Source: Hymenoscyphus infarciens (Eukaryota; Ascomycota; Leotiomycetes; Helotiales; Helotiaceae). Taken from it: a stretch of DNA of 64,000 nucleotides. The stretch spans positions 124,001 to 188,000 of the forward strand of contig LLCB01000027.1 of the NCBI GenBank assembly GCA_001414345.1, read 5' to 3'. Numbering within the stretch: the stretch's first letter is position 1; each line of letters begins with the position of its first letter. Below are positions 21,900 to 33,049 of this stretch, in pieces. A model generated the notes under the pieces. It was not told the DNA's origin and ran no database searches. It worked only from the letters and a program-made list of their open reading frames with translations. The translations under genes were made by a program, and so were the position numbers.

Positions 21900-23840
21900 G
21901 TCTAGACAATTAATAGCAACAAATTCATTGTGTGCGAATATTCTGCCGCCACCTGCGGTTTTCAGGCAATGAAGGTACGATCTCGTAACCAAAGTAATGG
22001 ATGGAGTTGTTGTACTGGTCTTGAAAGTTGTCGTTATAAGAAGCTTTTCCCCGCCGCTCAGCTTGCGGGGGCTCCAGCTCTCGTCTGATACAGACACAAC
22101 AACAACATCCTCTCTACCCAAGAGTTACATTCAAGTCTGTACAGCCAACCCAGCTTACTCGAGTACTGACCATATTTGTAGCACCAAGCTCATCAATTTA
22201 AACAAGCACGGGTCCCCCATTATCATCCCAAACTCGAAGATCCCTAGTTTCGCGCGTGGAGATTGGTGATGGAAATAAATATTAGCTTCGCAGATTGGGC
22301 CTGGGAACTTATGTCAGATAAATAATTTTCATTCTACTCGAACAGCTTCGAACAAGGTTCAGGCAGTGTACGACTGGTTTCTAACTTGTTCCGATATTTT
22401 GTTTGTACAATGATGGATTGCTCTACATGGATGGCCGTTCAAGTTGCTGCTGCGTCGTTTGTGTCTAAAGCGGTCTGGGAATTAATTTATAATTATGAAT
22501 TAATTCTAATATACTTAAGTCTTATATACTTCTAGAAAGTTATACTCACTTCTTCCGAACACACTTCCATTGCGATTTTAAGCATAACTCAACTCGTTCA
22601 CACTTGGGATTTTTATTATTCACACAAATACTGCAAGCATGAAATCACTCAGAGAGCTAGAGATCAATTTTAGGGCTGTTGAAAGATACGCAAATTGCTA
22701 TTCGCTCATTTCTCCTTCTGCCTTATGAGTTTATTCACATGGCTTTGTTAAATAGCTGCTCAGGGAAGAGCTTTAGAGTGCGAGGTACTAGTAAAGGGCC
22801 AGCTTACCAGTCAATTGATGGTTTACTCGCAACCACTCTCCGGTCTCTAAATTTCTTACTAGCTTACCCCCCACTTAATAGCTTACTAAGTGTTTTTGAG
22901 AGGTAAAAATACGTGTTACGAGTAAGCTGTTCTTTTACTAGCTTATTTTATTCACTAAATACTTTTGGAAATAGTAGTTTAGTTGAAGGTATTCTTAAGA
23001 GAACTCTATAGAGAATATAGTCTAAAGTATAGTCTATATGATAATCTAAAGCGATATTTTAGTAGACCTCTCTATTATTTAGAGCATAAATGCCTTTCTA
23101 TAAGCTAGCTTATTCTACGAAATAGAAACCTTTAGATCACTTTATAACGGAGTATAGCGTACTACCGACTACTAGATTATAGTATATCTTTTATCTACTT
23201 TATATTTAATAAGACTTACTACTAATTTTATATTCTAGAGAGTTTAGATAATATTTTATAGTACTTACTTTTTATACTAGAGACTCTTCTATTCTTTATA
23301 ATCTATTAACTTAGTTCTCTAATACTTATTTTAATAGTTTAAAGTTTCTAGATAGTTTAACTACTATTATTCTATAGATATCATTTTAGTTTAAGATATA
23401 ATACTAATATTTGTTATTATTTATTATAAATCTAAAGTAAAAATTACTAATAATAATTTAAAATAGCTGAAATTTCGAATTTTAACTATATACTTGATAA
23501 GTATAGACTTTGTTTTAGAAAGCCTAGTATAGCCTAAAAGTATAGGTGATTTAGAGAAATTCTTTCAGAGTAATAAGCCGCTTTTTCTTCAACATAAAAC
23601 AGCGTGATATCTACTTGAAAGAGAGAGAAACGAGGACTGAAATAGGAAATCTCCTTGACGTCACGGAACATACTGCAAAAGAATTTATGAATTAAGTCAT
23701 TTGGGAATTTCCTTCATTGGGAGTAGGCTATTCTTCATTGCATTGCTATCGAGCGGCCACGACCCATTCATTTGGCCAGTCTACTCCACTGCCATCATCT
23801 CTCATTTCATCCTGCAAATGAGCCAGAGCGGGGTGTGCAA
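21900..23840. other. AT-rich gene-free tract with 'agcttactag' repeats
   Basis: From about 22480 the DNA is AT-rich and stop-rich, like other RIP-affected blocks. Between about 22740 and 22950, 'agctta', 'cttactag' and 'acgagtaagctg' motifs recur on both strands; similar motifs fill 60220-60450. Short frames (such as 22679-22906) span these repeats and are not convincing genes. Confidence 0.5.
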
Positions 23841-23850
23841 TACGCGGATT

Positions 23851-25045
23851 CTAAATCGCGTCAGTACATTGAAAGAGAGAAATATTTGTTGTCAAAAGAC
23901 TCACTTCTGCTCTGATTCTTGCTTTCAGCATCTCCGGAAGGACCATAATGAGTTGTACTTGGTTATCGCCTCTAGTCAAGTCAAGTACCAGTTGCTCCAT
24001 AGTCAAAAATTGTTGTTCGTTGACCTTTGTATGAACTAGAACACCGCTAGGTGACCTACGAAAAACTCCCATAAAGCCCTTGAAGAAGTTCTCGGGCAGT
24101 ATCATTTCCAGAGTTTCCAATCGAGGTAACCTATATAAGTATCCTCTTTGGTCCGCGTGTCTGTTCATGTAGCTGGCAGTAATGTGTTGTATCTTCTCCG
24201 CCCATTCAAACGCTTTATTTCTGAATATTGGACGTGTTACATCATCCAAGCCGTCATGTTGTTGAGGGCGTCCGAGGAATGCGTTGATTGCAGAGCGTGA
24301 CCATAAACAAAGGGTATCGAGCTTGAAATCAAAGTAGATGGGTTTGCCTGCCCAAAAGGGATGGTTAGCATTCGTTCTTCAAGGGGTAGTGTTGCGAAGT
24401 CATGAGAGGAGATGTATCTAGTCTTCAAGAAGAACAGCCACTTACCATTGAGCTGCGCCTTGAAAGCCAAGCTGTAGTGCTTGAGGGCCACTTGACGCGA
24501 GGCAACACATGCGTGTAACAGAGTCGTTGGAACAGTTTCCGCGTCTGTCGTGCAGAGCTCAAGCGAAACTACATCGCTTCCTTTAAGAGCCTTGATAGCA
24601 GATGAATTCAATGCCTCCATATCAATCTGGTCAATATTGTCAATCACCTTGCTCTGGACAATAACGAGCCTTGGACCTGGTAACGCAAACATGAAGATTC
24701 GATCAAGAAGCTCGGGTGGGAATGATTTCTTGAATGGTTGAGTTCGAGTCTCCGATGGTCTTGTGGAGGAGTGTCGAAGCTGCGCGTCTCTACCCTTGGT
24801 GGATGCCAAACGAGCCGATCGAGGGAGGATGGGGGTATCTTGCTGGTCTCCCATCGCTGCGCTGGCTGCAAGTGTATCCTAAGCGGCGAATCGAACATTA
24901 GAGAGGAGCCCCTTTGATGGAGGGGAGGTCTGCGACTTACCTGATCTGCCTCTTCTGGTTGTTTTGTTTGGTTGATGGCTGTTGAAGTGTTGGAGGCCAA
25001 CCGGCGTGATCTTCTTAGGACCACTTCACTGTGGTGGTTGTCCAT
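23851..25045 (-). CDS. 2EXR-like protein with duplicated 5' module; one frame break
   Basis: Exon 1 (25045-24941) encodes MDNHHSEVVLRRSRRLAS and joins in phase through a 62 bp GTAAGT intron to an exon starting at 24878 (DTLAASAAMGDQQD). This exon repeats a similar motif ('LPRSARLAS') and carries the 2EXR-type 'KSFPPELLDRIFMFALPGP' near its start, followed by '...ALKHYSLAFK'. The frame stops at 24237, while the next frame down (24249-23851, 'RPIFRNKAFEWAEKIQHITA') looks like its continuation. An intron from a GTTTAT donor near 24320 to an AG near 24200 could bridge them, or there is a one-base frameshift around 24240. The basic N-terminal repeats could be nuclear-localisation sequences. A further spliced leader exon ends at 25133. 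Function unknown. Confidence 0.6.
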
Positions 25046-25132
25046 CACGGCCAAAGGTCGCAAGTGTTTCTAAACAAAAGGTAAAGCATTAAAGAAGGCT
25101 ACTTTTGATGGATGGGGGGGTCGACAACTTAC
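24879..25132 (-). repeat. Tandemly duplicated exon-intron module
   Basis: Two consecutive introns of the 2EXR-like gene, 25132-25070 (63 bp) and 24940-24879 (62 bp), resemble each other along their length: both start GTAAGT, then have a 'cccctccatcaaa' / 'cccatccatcaaa' stretch, 'ctctaatg' / 'ctttaatg', and end TTAG. The exons behind them also start alike ('aaacacttgcgacc' against 'gatacacttgcagcc'), followed by an ATG and a basic R-S-x-R-L-A-S-like motif. This indicates a local duplication of an exon plus its intron. Confidence 0.6.
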
Positions 25133-25133
25133 C

Positions 25134-26147
25134 GGATTGAAACACCTCTTGTTGCTGAACTTCTGCGTTTGTTTTGGTTTTCAAGAGGGGGGTTCCAGTA
25201 TTCCTCTTTGTGGGCCTGATTAGGACCGGATCAATATACTTCCGGTTCCTATCTCACGCTAGAGGGGGCGCTAGTAACATGCCCTCACAGCCTCATAGCA
25301 AGTGTTAGTGAATTAAACAAGTGGCAGAGCATGCGTGTTTGATAAGATTTGAAAAGTTGAAAAGGGAAGTGGTGTGTCAGAGATGTGTTTTTGTTTATTT
25401 AGATATCTCCTTTCATGGATCAAGAAGACTGGGCTTATGCTGCAGCAGTCGCCATAAGTCTCTGGGTACCATGCTTTTACCTAAGAACTCCAAATTCTTA
25501 ACTATAGTATTAAAATGGTTTTTTACTTCTGCTTGGAGATTGCTATGTCTGAGTTTTCCTGTTTGACCATCACTCTGACACAACTACAGCTTTAAATTGC
25601 ATGAACCAGATGTATTGGGAAGTTCAACGAAGGTCAAAATCTAGATAATCGTAGGTGTGGCACTATTGTCCCTTCGCAAGCTCAAAGAGTAAGCGCATTC
25701 ATTTATTTAGCATATGTGGCTCGCGCGATAGAGAACCAAGCCACTTTAAAGTTGGCTAAATTCAAACGTGGCTTACGTGTGAACCCCAAAGGTAAGCCAC
25801 ATATGCCAATTAAATATAATATGCCAATTAAATGCACCTGCTCCCTGAGGAATGTCAATAGAGGTACAATGCCGATTATATTGTGTCTCGGTCTTTGCAT
25901 GGTTATCAGTGTGACATGGTTAATTCCCTTCAGCAGAACAACATAAGCCATGTAGTGTGTCCAGTATTGTCTTTCTGGGTTTCTAAGAATCGTTGCTGTC
26001 GAGTGAAAAAAACGCGCTGACATAAGTGGAGGTTGAGGGCACCCTTTGACAAACTGCAACCTCAAAAATTACACCATCAAGTCCCAATCCCTCTCAACCG
26101 ATCTTGAATAAATATTGCATTCCTGAAGTGCCAAAGTTTCAGCAAAG
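25134..26147. other. Intergenic, with a small inverted repeat
   Basis: No supported gene. Around 25708-25810, 'agcatatgtggct' is matched by 'agccacatatgcc', and 'atatgccaattaaat' occurs twice in tandem, so a short foldback element is possible. Overlapping frames of 76-120 codons on opposite strands (25703-26065) span it and have no recognisable domain. Confidence 0.4.
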
Positions 26148-27095
26148 ATGACAGACCCCAAGATCGTGGTTATCGGGTAAGTTACCTATTCTTTCGCTTC
26201 CACCCCTCGCTTCCTATTGTTACACCCAAAAAAGCGACTCAATCACTAACTCCCCTTAAGTGCAGGAGTCTCTGGACTTACGACCGCATTGTAATTAGCG
26301 AAGCATGTGGAGGGAAGCGAGGTTACGATTCTAGCGAAACATATGCCGGGGGACTTGGATGGGGAAGATAATTATACTTCACCATGGGCGGGCGCGAATT
26401 TTCATCCGTATGTTGGTCGTCGTGACTTCGCAGAAGTACGCTATGGGGATGTTAGACTCTGAGCGCTAAAGTGGACATAGTTTTGGGAAAGAGGGGTCGA
26501 AGGAAGCTGCATGGGAAACTAGGACGTGGAAGTCATTGGCAGCCCTCGCTGAGAATGAGCCAGATGCGGGAATTCAATTTCTAGGTATATTTACCTTCGG
26601 GTACTGTGTTACAACGGGTTAGTGATGAGAAATAGTGGAGAAATCATATAATCGAGATGCGGATATCGGGGTAGAGAGGGTGGTTTCGCCTCAAAGTATT
26701 GGCTCAAAGACCTAGTCCCGAATGTTTGTTCTCCTCCGGTGATCTTTTGCTATTCACTAGAATTTTCAATAAGAAGTAAGTGGTGAGTAAAAACTAATCC
26801 ACTATTGTATAGGCTACGAAGAAAGTAGTCAGCCCCAGGTTAAGTTGAAAAATTATAGGCGTTGTGCAGAAATAGTTCCCAGGAGGGCTGGTTCTTCGGC
26901 TGTTTTGTTTGAATACACTAGCATGGCTTTGATGCAACCTTGAAGTTTAGGTTTATTGGTATGCCGTTCCCATTTTTGAGTGAGCTTACCTGTTTCGGGA
27001 GAATTATCTCCAACTATCTACTTTGGTACACATTGCTCAAAGAAAAGAATCCTCTTGACAGAGTTGATAAGTTAGTTATTCGCAATGGTTGTTGA
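26148..27095 (+). pseudogene. D-amino-acid oxidase pseudogene
   Basis: An ATG at 26148 opens MTDPKIVVIG; after an intron (GTAAGT at about 26177 to AG at about 26262) it continues 'AGVSGLTTAL', completing the FAD-binding GxGxxG region of D-amino-acid oxidases. The same frame then hits TAA but continues recognisably with 'LAKHVEGSEVTILAKHMPGD' and 'YTSPWAGANFHP', the second landmark of the family. Later pieces are in shifted frames: 'EAAWETRTWKSLAALAENEP' with 'DAGIQFL' (about 26508-26585) and 'SKYWLKDLVPNV' (about 26696). Nonsense codons and frameshifts break it repeatedly, and the catalytic C-terminal half cannot be recovered. When intact, such an enzyme is a peroxisomal flavoprotein deaminating D-amino acids. 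Confidence 0.85.
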
Positions 27096-27240
27096 CTAAT
27101 TTCATCCCGTTACTGGAATGCGGTTTTCTGGCAAGGATACTTGTAAGGTACATTGAAATTTTGTGATCGACAGATGTTGGAGGATTGACCACAAAACACA
27201 TCTCCAAAAGAAAACCCCAGGCTAGCATCAACAGTCTCAC

Positions 27241-28325
27241 TCAGTGCCAATACTTTGCAGCAACTCCCTTCGTAACCTTCCACCCCTCATCCAATGCTTC
27301 CAAAACCTCCTTCGGCAACTCCTTCTCATCATCCAGGCACCTCATATTCTCCTCCATCTGCTCCTTGCTTGAAGCCCCAATAATAATTCCATCCCCCAAC
27401 TCTCTCTTCAACAAAGAATGATGGTTCATCCACCTCAACGCTACCTCTACCTCGGTCAACCCGAATTTCTTACAAACAGGTCGCAAGATATCTAATGCTG
27501 TGAAAGACTCTTCGTTCCAGTAGCGAGAACGGTACGCTTTGCCTTGAAATTTCTCGTCGTCGAAACGGGAGTTGGGCTCTACCGTGGAATCACGAGTGTA
27601 ACGAGATGTGAGATATCCCCCTGCGAGGGGGTTGAAGGCGTAGAAGGCTATTCCGTAGTTTCTGAGGCAGGGAAAGAGTTCGGGTTCGACGTTTCGGTTG
27701 ATGGCGTTGTAAAGACCCTTCAACAGATCATCAGCCATTGAGTAAAGGCCCACGAGGTGAAATGAATAAGCGAGGTACTTACCTGATAAACACTAGGCAT
27801 AGCATATCCTTCTTTCTTACAAATTTCACAGATCTTCGCAACCTCCCACCCCATGAAATTGCTCACTCCCCACCTCGTAAAAAGCCCCTCCTTATACAAC
27901 TCATTAATACCTCTAACCGTATCCTCAAGTGGAGTTCCTCGATCCGGACCATGTAAATACCACATATCAATTTTCTCGGTCTTCAAAGCTTCCAAACTCA
28001 ACTCCAAGGACTTTCTCAAATGATCTGGGGTGAGCCTCCATCCACCATCTGGCTCAGGTTTACCTGAGCGTCCGGCTGTGGGGTAGAACTTGGTGTCCAT
28101 TACCAAACCTCGTTTCTTCCAGTTGAGTGAGGCGAGGTATTCTTCGGATGATCCTTCGTTGTAGTAGCGGGCTGTGTCAACTTGGTCGTGCCCGTGGGAC
28201 TGGAAGATATCGAGCATGGCTAAGCATTCGGGGAGAGTGAAGACTCGTGCTGATTGTGTGCCTTGGCGGCCGAAGGTCATACAACCGAAGATGACATTGA
28301 CGGCTGATTTCTGGGTGGAAGTCAT
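27241..28325 (-). CDS. Aldo-keto reductase (AKR7/aflatoxin-aldehyde-reductase type)
   Basis: Two exons, 28325-27783 and 27717-27241, are split by a 65 bp GTAAGT intron in phase 0 and give 339 residues, the normal family length. The catalytic tetrad is visible: D50 and Y54/Y55 in 'DQVDTARYYNEG', K78 in 'MDTKFYP' and H124 in 'MWYLHGPDRG'. The N-terminus 'VIFGCMTFG' and the later 'LYNAINRNVEPELFPCLRNY', 'FYAFNPLAGGYLT' and 'IIIGASSKEQMEENM' (NADPH 2'-phosphate/adenine site) match the AKR7 subgroup acting on aldehydes such as succinic semialdehyde or mycotoxin dialdehydes. It is cytosolic and NADPH-dependent by family. Its 5' end faces the O-methyltransferase's 3' end about 600 bp away, on the same strand. 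Substrate unknown. Confidence 0.92.
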
Positions 28326-28930
28326 TTTGAAGATATGTATATAAATAGTGATTCTCTGAGAAGTGGCTTTCGGGATTGAGGCGAGGGCTGCTGAGCTTGA
28401 AGTGTCTCTGAAGACGGCAAGTATTTATTTTCTCCAGGCAAGTCGCCAAGTCTTATATACTTGATGGTAGTACAGACAGGAATCGGATCCATTTAGTTCT
28501 TGAAAACCCTGCTTCCAGCTACCAACCAAAGAACTCACGTAAATGTTTAGGTGACAAGTAGAAAGTCTTTTATCCTCCCGCAGTTAAGTGAGCTTAACTC
28601 CGCGACTCATCTAAGCTCTTGACGATTATTCCGGAGATAGATGGAGGATAAAAACCCCGGGTCGCCTGGAAAATGCATAGAAGTAACAATTGAAAGCAAA
28701 AAGAAGGACAAGAGAAGAGTGAGTACTGACGTTGGCGGTAGAATTAGCTAGCGAGTCCCCTTTTCCCCCATTCTTTCCAGGATGACTGCATGAGATTGTA
28801 TTCCATATTAGGAATCGCTCTTACCTCTCGTAAAATGGGGAAACTCTAATGGTCCAATTGGTCAAAGCTATCGAGTAATTTTAGTTCAAATCTCTGAACT
28901 CGAGAGCGGTGACACGACTGAAGCGACTGA

Positions 28931-30814
28931 TTAACCAGTCCACTCAGCCTCGATGAACCACATGCGACTTTTCTCAGGCTTCCACGCCTTCAAAAACTTG
29001 TATCTCTTATCAGCAACGGTAAACAGCTCCGCCCAATCATCTACCTCTCGCTCTCTGGCGTTGACAGTGACCTGCATGATAACGTCCATCGTCCTAAAAA
29101 GCAAGTCGTCAGTTCCAGTGAAAACTCAAAGCCCTCCAAATCAAAACTTCAAAACATCGAACCTCATAACAAAAAGGAACTAACCGAATACTCTTCTCCT
29201 CCGCCCACCCCACAGTCCCAGGATCCGGCAAAGTCCCATCATTAATAACAACCCTCGCTCCCTTTTTCAAAGCCGGAATGAGTTCTCTCAAAATCTGGAT
29301 ACAATACTTTTCCGAGAAGCCGTGGAAGATCCAGCGGAAAAAATATACATCTGCAACAACAGGTTGGGGAGTGAGGAAATCATGGGTAGCAAGTTGAACG
29401 CGATCTTCCAATTCCTTTGGGATAGACCCCATGGTTTCTGGTTGGCGCATTCCGGCTGTGTCTTGGACGATGAATTTGAGTTTTGGGTATGCTTCTGCGA
29501 TGGCGAAAGAGACGTAGCCTCGGGATCCTCCCATCTTTTTCGATGGTCAGTAAAGCCAGCCCTCCGAATATCAAAAAAAATACTTCAATTGGGGGCGAGG
29601 AAAAGAAGAACTTACGTCAACAACTGTAGCACCATCCTTCAATTCACTCCAAGGATACCCCTCAACAGTATGCACCAGTTCGTATCCCTCACCTCCACCA
29701 TGAGCTTGCATAGCTAAACTATACCTCGCCGCCATGCCTTCTCGCTGTTGCAAGAAGTCAAACCAGACGACTATTTCAACTGTAAGCTACGCATTTCCCA
29801 CCATTCTCTTCCCAGAATCCCGTAAAAACCCCCCTCGTGTATCTCCCACCAAAGATGGAAGTGAAAAACATAAAAAATGCGGAAAGGGGGAAAGTTGAAG
29901 GAAGAAACCTACGATCAGTCCCAAAAGCAAGATTAACCCCCGTCTCATTAGGTTCCTGACTATCCGGCCACTTCCTCATCGCATCTGGAACGCTACAAAT
30001 CCCTTTCCAGAGAACATTGCATAACCCAACCCAAGCATGCATCATTGGACTTTTCTCCGGGATGAGAAGAAGTGAGGTGCTTGTGTGAGCCACTGTTTCT
30101 CGTTGTCAGTTTGTATTCCCTCTTACGAAGAATCGAGAATAGGACAATATATGTCAGTGGGGTGAGGAAATGAGTGAAAATGATAGAGAACGGTATGAAC
30201 ACACCAAACCCCCTAACTGGTTCCCAAAAAATCCGATTCATAATCGCATGCCTAACCAGAGGTCTCAACTTCAAGACCGGAACTCCACTCTTCTCCGCCA
30301 ATTCAGCGTAACTGATGGTCTTTCCATCAACGGGAACATGTTCCGCAACTTTAAAGTCGTAGACTGCTTGGAGAGAGAGACTGTTTACTGACTGTTGGCA
30401 TTTGTTAGTTTCATGTTATGAAAGGGCGAGAGGAGGTGTGTGCCTGACGAGGGGATAGGGGAATGGAGAAATCGACGTAAGTGACAAAAGTGAGGCTATC
30501 CCAAACGCCCCCCCCCCCCATCAACCCCACCACCAACAAAAAAAAGTAGGAAAATACAAACTAACATCCCAACCCAACCCCCTCAACCCTTCCCGGGGCC
30601 CAACAACCAAATCATGTAACTCCAACGTATCCCTAATCAATTCCTCCCTAGCTTTCCACGGGACCTCCTCACTCGGCGTGGTCGGGAACTCAATCAAGCC
30701 ATCAATAGCAAAGGAAGGAGCCTCTAGACCTTTGGATGACAGGTGATCTGTGAGGATTTTGGTGTTTTTGGCGATTGAATCGGAGAGTGAGGTTAGCTTT
30801 TTCAGGGACGACAT
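28931..30814 (-). CDS. SAM-dependent O-methyltransferase (COMT-like)
   Basis: Six exons fit in phase: 30814-30566, 30391-30205, 30092-29913, 29779-29616, 29534-29185 and 29093-28931, encoding 430 residues. The N-terminal dimerisation/winged-helix part has 'AELAEKSGVPVLKLRPLVRH' and 'SQEPNETGVNLAFG'. The Rossmann domain begins 'GATVVDMGGSRGYVSFAIAE' (SAM motif I; an intron splits it after VVD), followed by 'LKFIVQDTAGM' and 'LATHDFLTPQPVVADVYFFR'. 'WIFHGFSEKYCIQILRELIP' carries the position of the catalytic His (H in 'FHGF'), and 'GARVVINDGTLPDPGT' closes the fold. These enzymes methylate phenolic hydroxyls of polyketides or aromatics. Intron 1 holds a poly-C run near 30506. It neighbours an AKR and a LaeA-like methyltransferase on the same strand, but no polyketide synthase is in the window. 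Confidence 0.92.
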
Positions 30815-31712
30815 CTTGAGGGATGTAGTTTCAGTGAAGTTTATGGGGGGTGAGGAAATGGAAAAGTGAGTGATGCGATTTGTGATAAGCTGGACGGAAA
30901 AGAGAAAGATAGCTGGACGAAGAGCAAAAAGTACGAATTAGGAAAGACTGAATCCTGATCGTGAGAGGCTCTGAGAAAAAGGACCCAAAACCCAGGGGGT
31001 GGGTTCGATGGAAGGAACGTGGGTTACACAGCTGCATGGACAGGTATTACATTGTCTCAGATGGCGAGCTAAGACTCAATCTTCATTCAACTATTCCCGC
31101 ATTATCAATACAACGTGGGGTATCGTAACTTACGACCCAAGTAACACCTCAACCTCCCAACCTCCCCGTACAATGCCCGTACAATGCCCATACAACTTCA
31201 GACCCTTTATCGTATACCTAGCAGAGTCCTGCAGCGGCAAAATTCAACTTCCTGACCCAGTGCAACCTCATTGGCCTCAAGACATTGCGACATACAGTAC
31301 AACCTCTCCAATTGGTCAAATACCAATTATCTTCAGTGGCTTGCAGAAACCACCCCCTCAAAAGATACAGCATCAATCCGTTCGATTGGATAACATGTAA
31401 CGTCATTCTTCAGCGGCTTGCAGATGGCACCTCGATCCTCTCAAGTGCAGCCACAGCCGTACATAAAGTGATGTGTCTTGTTGCAGCTTGACGGACGTTG
31501 TGCAAAAGTACCCCTCACCTGAAGCTGTCCCACAACATGTGGGGTGTTCGGCCGAAATTCGACAGGTATATTGCAACCCCGCCTCCAAAATCAGGGTCTC
31601 AATGTTCCCCTCTGCATTGCTGAATCTAGCAAACTGACAGCGTGGCTGAAAATGACATGGAAACATGTCAAACTAAATTCTTTCGAAAAGTTCCTCATAA
31701 TCATGTCTTCAT

Positions 31713-32918
31713 TTACGCATCCAAGGGCTTCTGCCCATATACTACGTGAAAAGGAAGATAAGAATGAGTCGTAGCATCATTCAAGCTCTTTCTCACACCG
31801 ATAAGATATAACTCGACTTCTTCCCGGGACCATTTCAGACCTCTTGTTAGAGGACCAACCGCGATGGCATGTAATCCGTCGTTTATGACAGCTTTCATGT
31901 ATAGCCCGATGACCTTCATCGTTTTGTTCCTGGGCCATGTTCCTATGGGGATTTTGAATATCTTTTCTTCAACATTGACAAAGCCCGCGTCGAGGACGAG
32001 TTGTTTGTTCCTCATCATTGATGCTGCGTCGACCCCGAAGACTGCGAGACCTTGATGGATGAGAGTGAGGAAGGTTTGCAGTTGGTAATCGTCTTTTAAG
32101 GTGTCGTCGTCGCAGTTGGCTACAAAACGTAGCTCTTGGAGTTCGACCCATCCACCGGGTTTTAATGTGCTGGAGCAGTTGTTAGCAACTGACAATAATC
32201 ATACGATTAATGCGCGCTTACTTATAGGCCTGTGCAAGAAGTTTCGGCCAATTTTTGATTGACGAACACATGTGCCGCGCGTGTATAAAATCGAGAGTGT
32301 TGGGTTTATGAATCCAAGTGCTTTCGGCATCGTCGACCATAAATTTAACATTTGGCGGTAGCCACGAAGGTTGGATTGGACTCAGGTCTATTCCCAGAAC
32401 TTCGGCCCCGGGGTATTCATCGCCAACTAGAATATAAATTCAGCAAGTGATCTATCTGGTTGTTTGAATCTCGTACCATCAATAGCCCAAATCCCCGTCC
32501 CAGTCCCAATATCCAGGATATTTTGGGGATCTTTGATCGGCGCATAGTGTAGTTTAGAACCGCAGAGGTTGATTATCATCGCATGCTTCATGTCCTCGCG
32601 CTCTTGTTCCGTTTCGTCGTTCGGGAATTGATAGCGTCCGCTTCGAAAGGAATGGTATCTCCGGCCATTTTCGAAGGAATAATCTCGTACGCTAGAGGAT
32701 ATGGAGGTTGACGCTCGAGAATCCTGATCGGTTGCGTATCCATCATCATCGAAATTACTGTCTGGTGTCCCAGCTTCAATGGTAGTAGCAGCTTGTTGTG
32801 CGACAATCTGTGCCTGTTCCGCAGCGTCAGCGAGCTGCTTGGGGCTTTGTCCCGGGGCTGTCGGCGTGTCCTCCGTCGCTCCTGGTGGTGGTGATTCTGG
32901 TTCAGGGAGTCCGGACAT
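31713..32918 (-). CDS. LaeA/TAM-like class I methyltransferase
   Basis: Three exons, 32918-32477, 32426-32222 and 32169-31713, join in phase to give 367 residues; introns are 50 and 52 bp. The first ~85 residues are a Pro/Ala/Ser/acidic disordered region. Then comes 'NGRRYHSFRSGRYQFPND', usual for fungal TAM-type methyltransferases, and SAM motif I 'NILDIGTGTGIWAID' (about residues 134-147). Exon 2 has 'YPGAEVLGIDLSPIQPSWLP' and 'NVKFMVDDAESTW', exon 3 'TLKPGGWVELQELRF'. This domain layout is shared with LaeA, the global regulator of secondary metabolism, but the family is large and most members do not have that role. Nuclear or cytosolic location cannot be told. An (AATTAT)n microsatellite lies upstream of the start. 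Confidence 0.9.
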
Positions 32919-33005
32919 TTTCGTTCGATCGAGGAGAGGAGGAGGCTCGGGTTATGGGTTGATGCTTGTCAGGTTTTGCGCCGACGTCGACAACATGGTG
33001 GGATT

Positions 33006-33044
33006 ATAATTATAATTATAATTATAATTATAACTATAATTCTC
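33006..33044. repeat. (AATTAT)n microsatellite
   Basis: Six-base units, six or so copies, about 90 bp upstream of the LaeA-like gene's start codon. Confidence 0.9.
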
Positions 33045-33049
33045 ACATC

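Noticed and set aside
25703..26065. Minus-strand 120-codon frame
   Set aside because: It runs through a small inverted repeat and has no domain; the opposite strand has a comparable frame.
33006..33044. Regulatory site upstream of the LaeA-like gene
   Set aside because: It is a plain hexanucleotide microsatellite; nothing shows a regulatory role.
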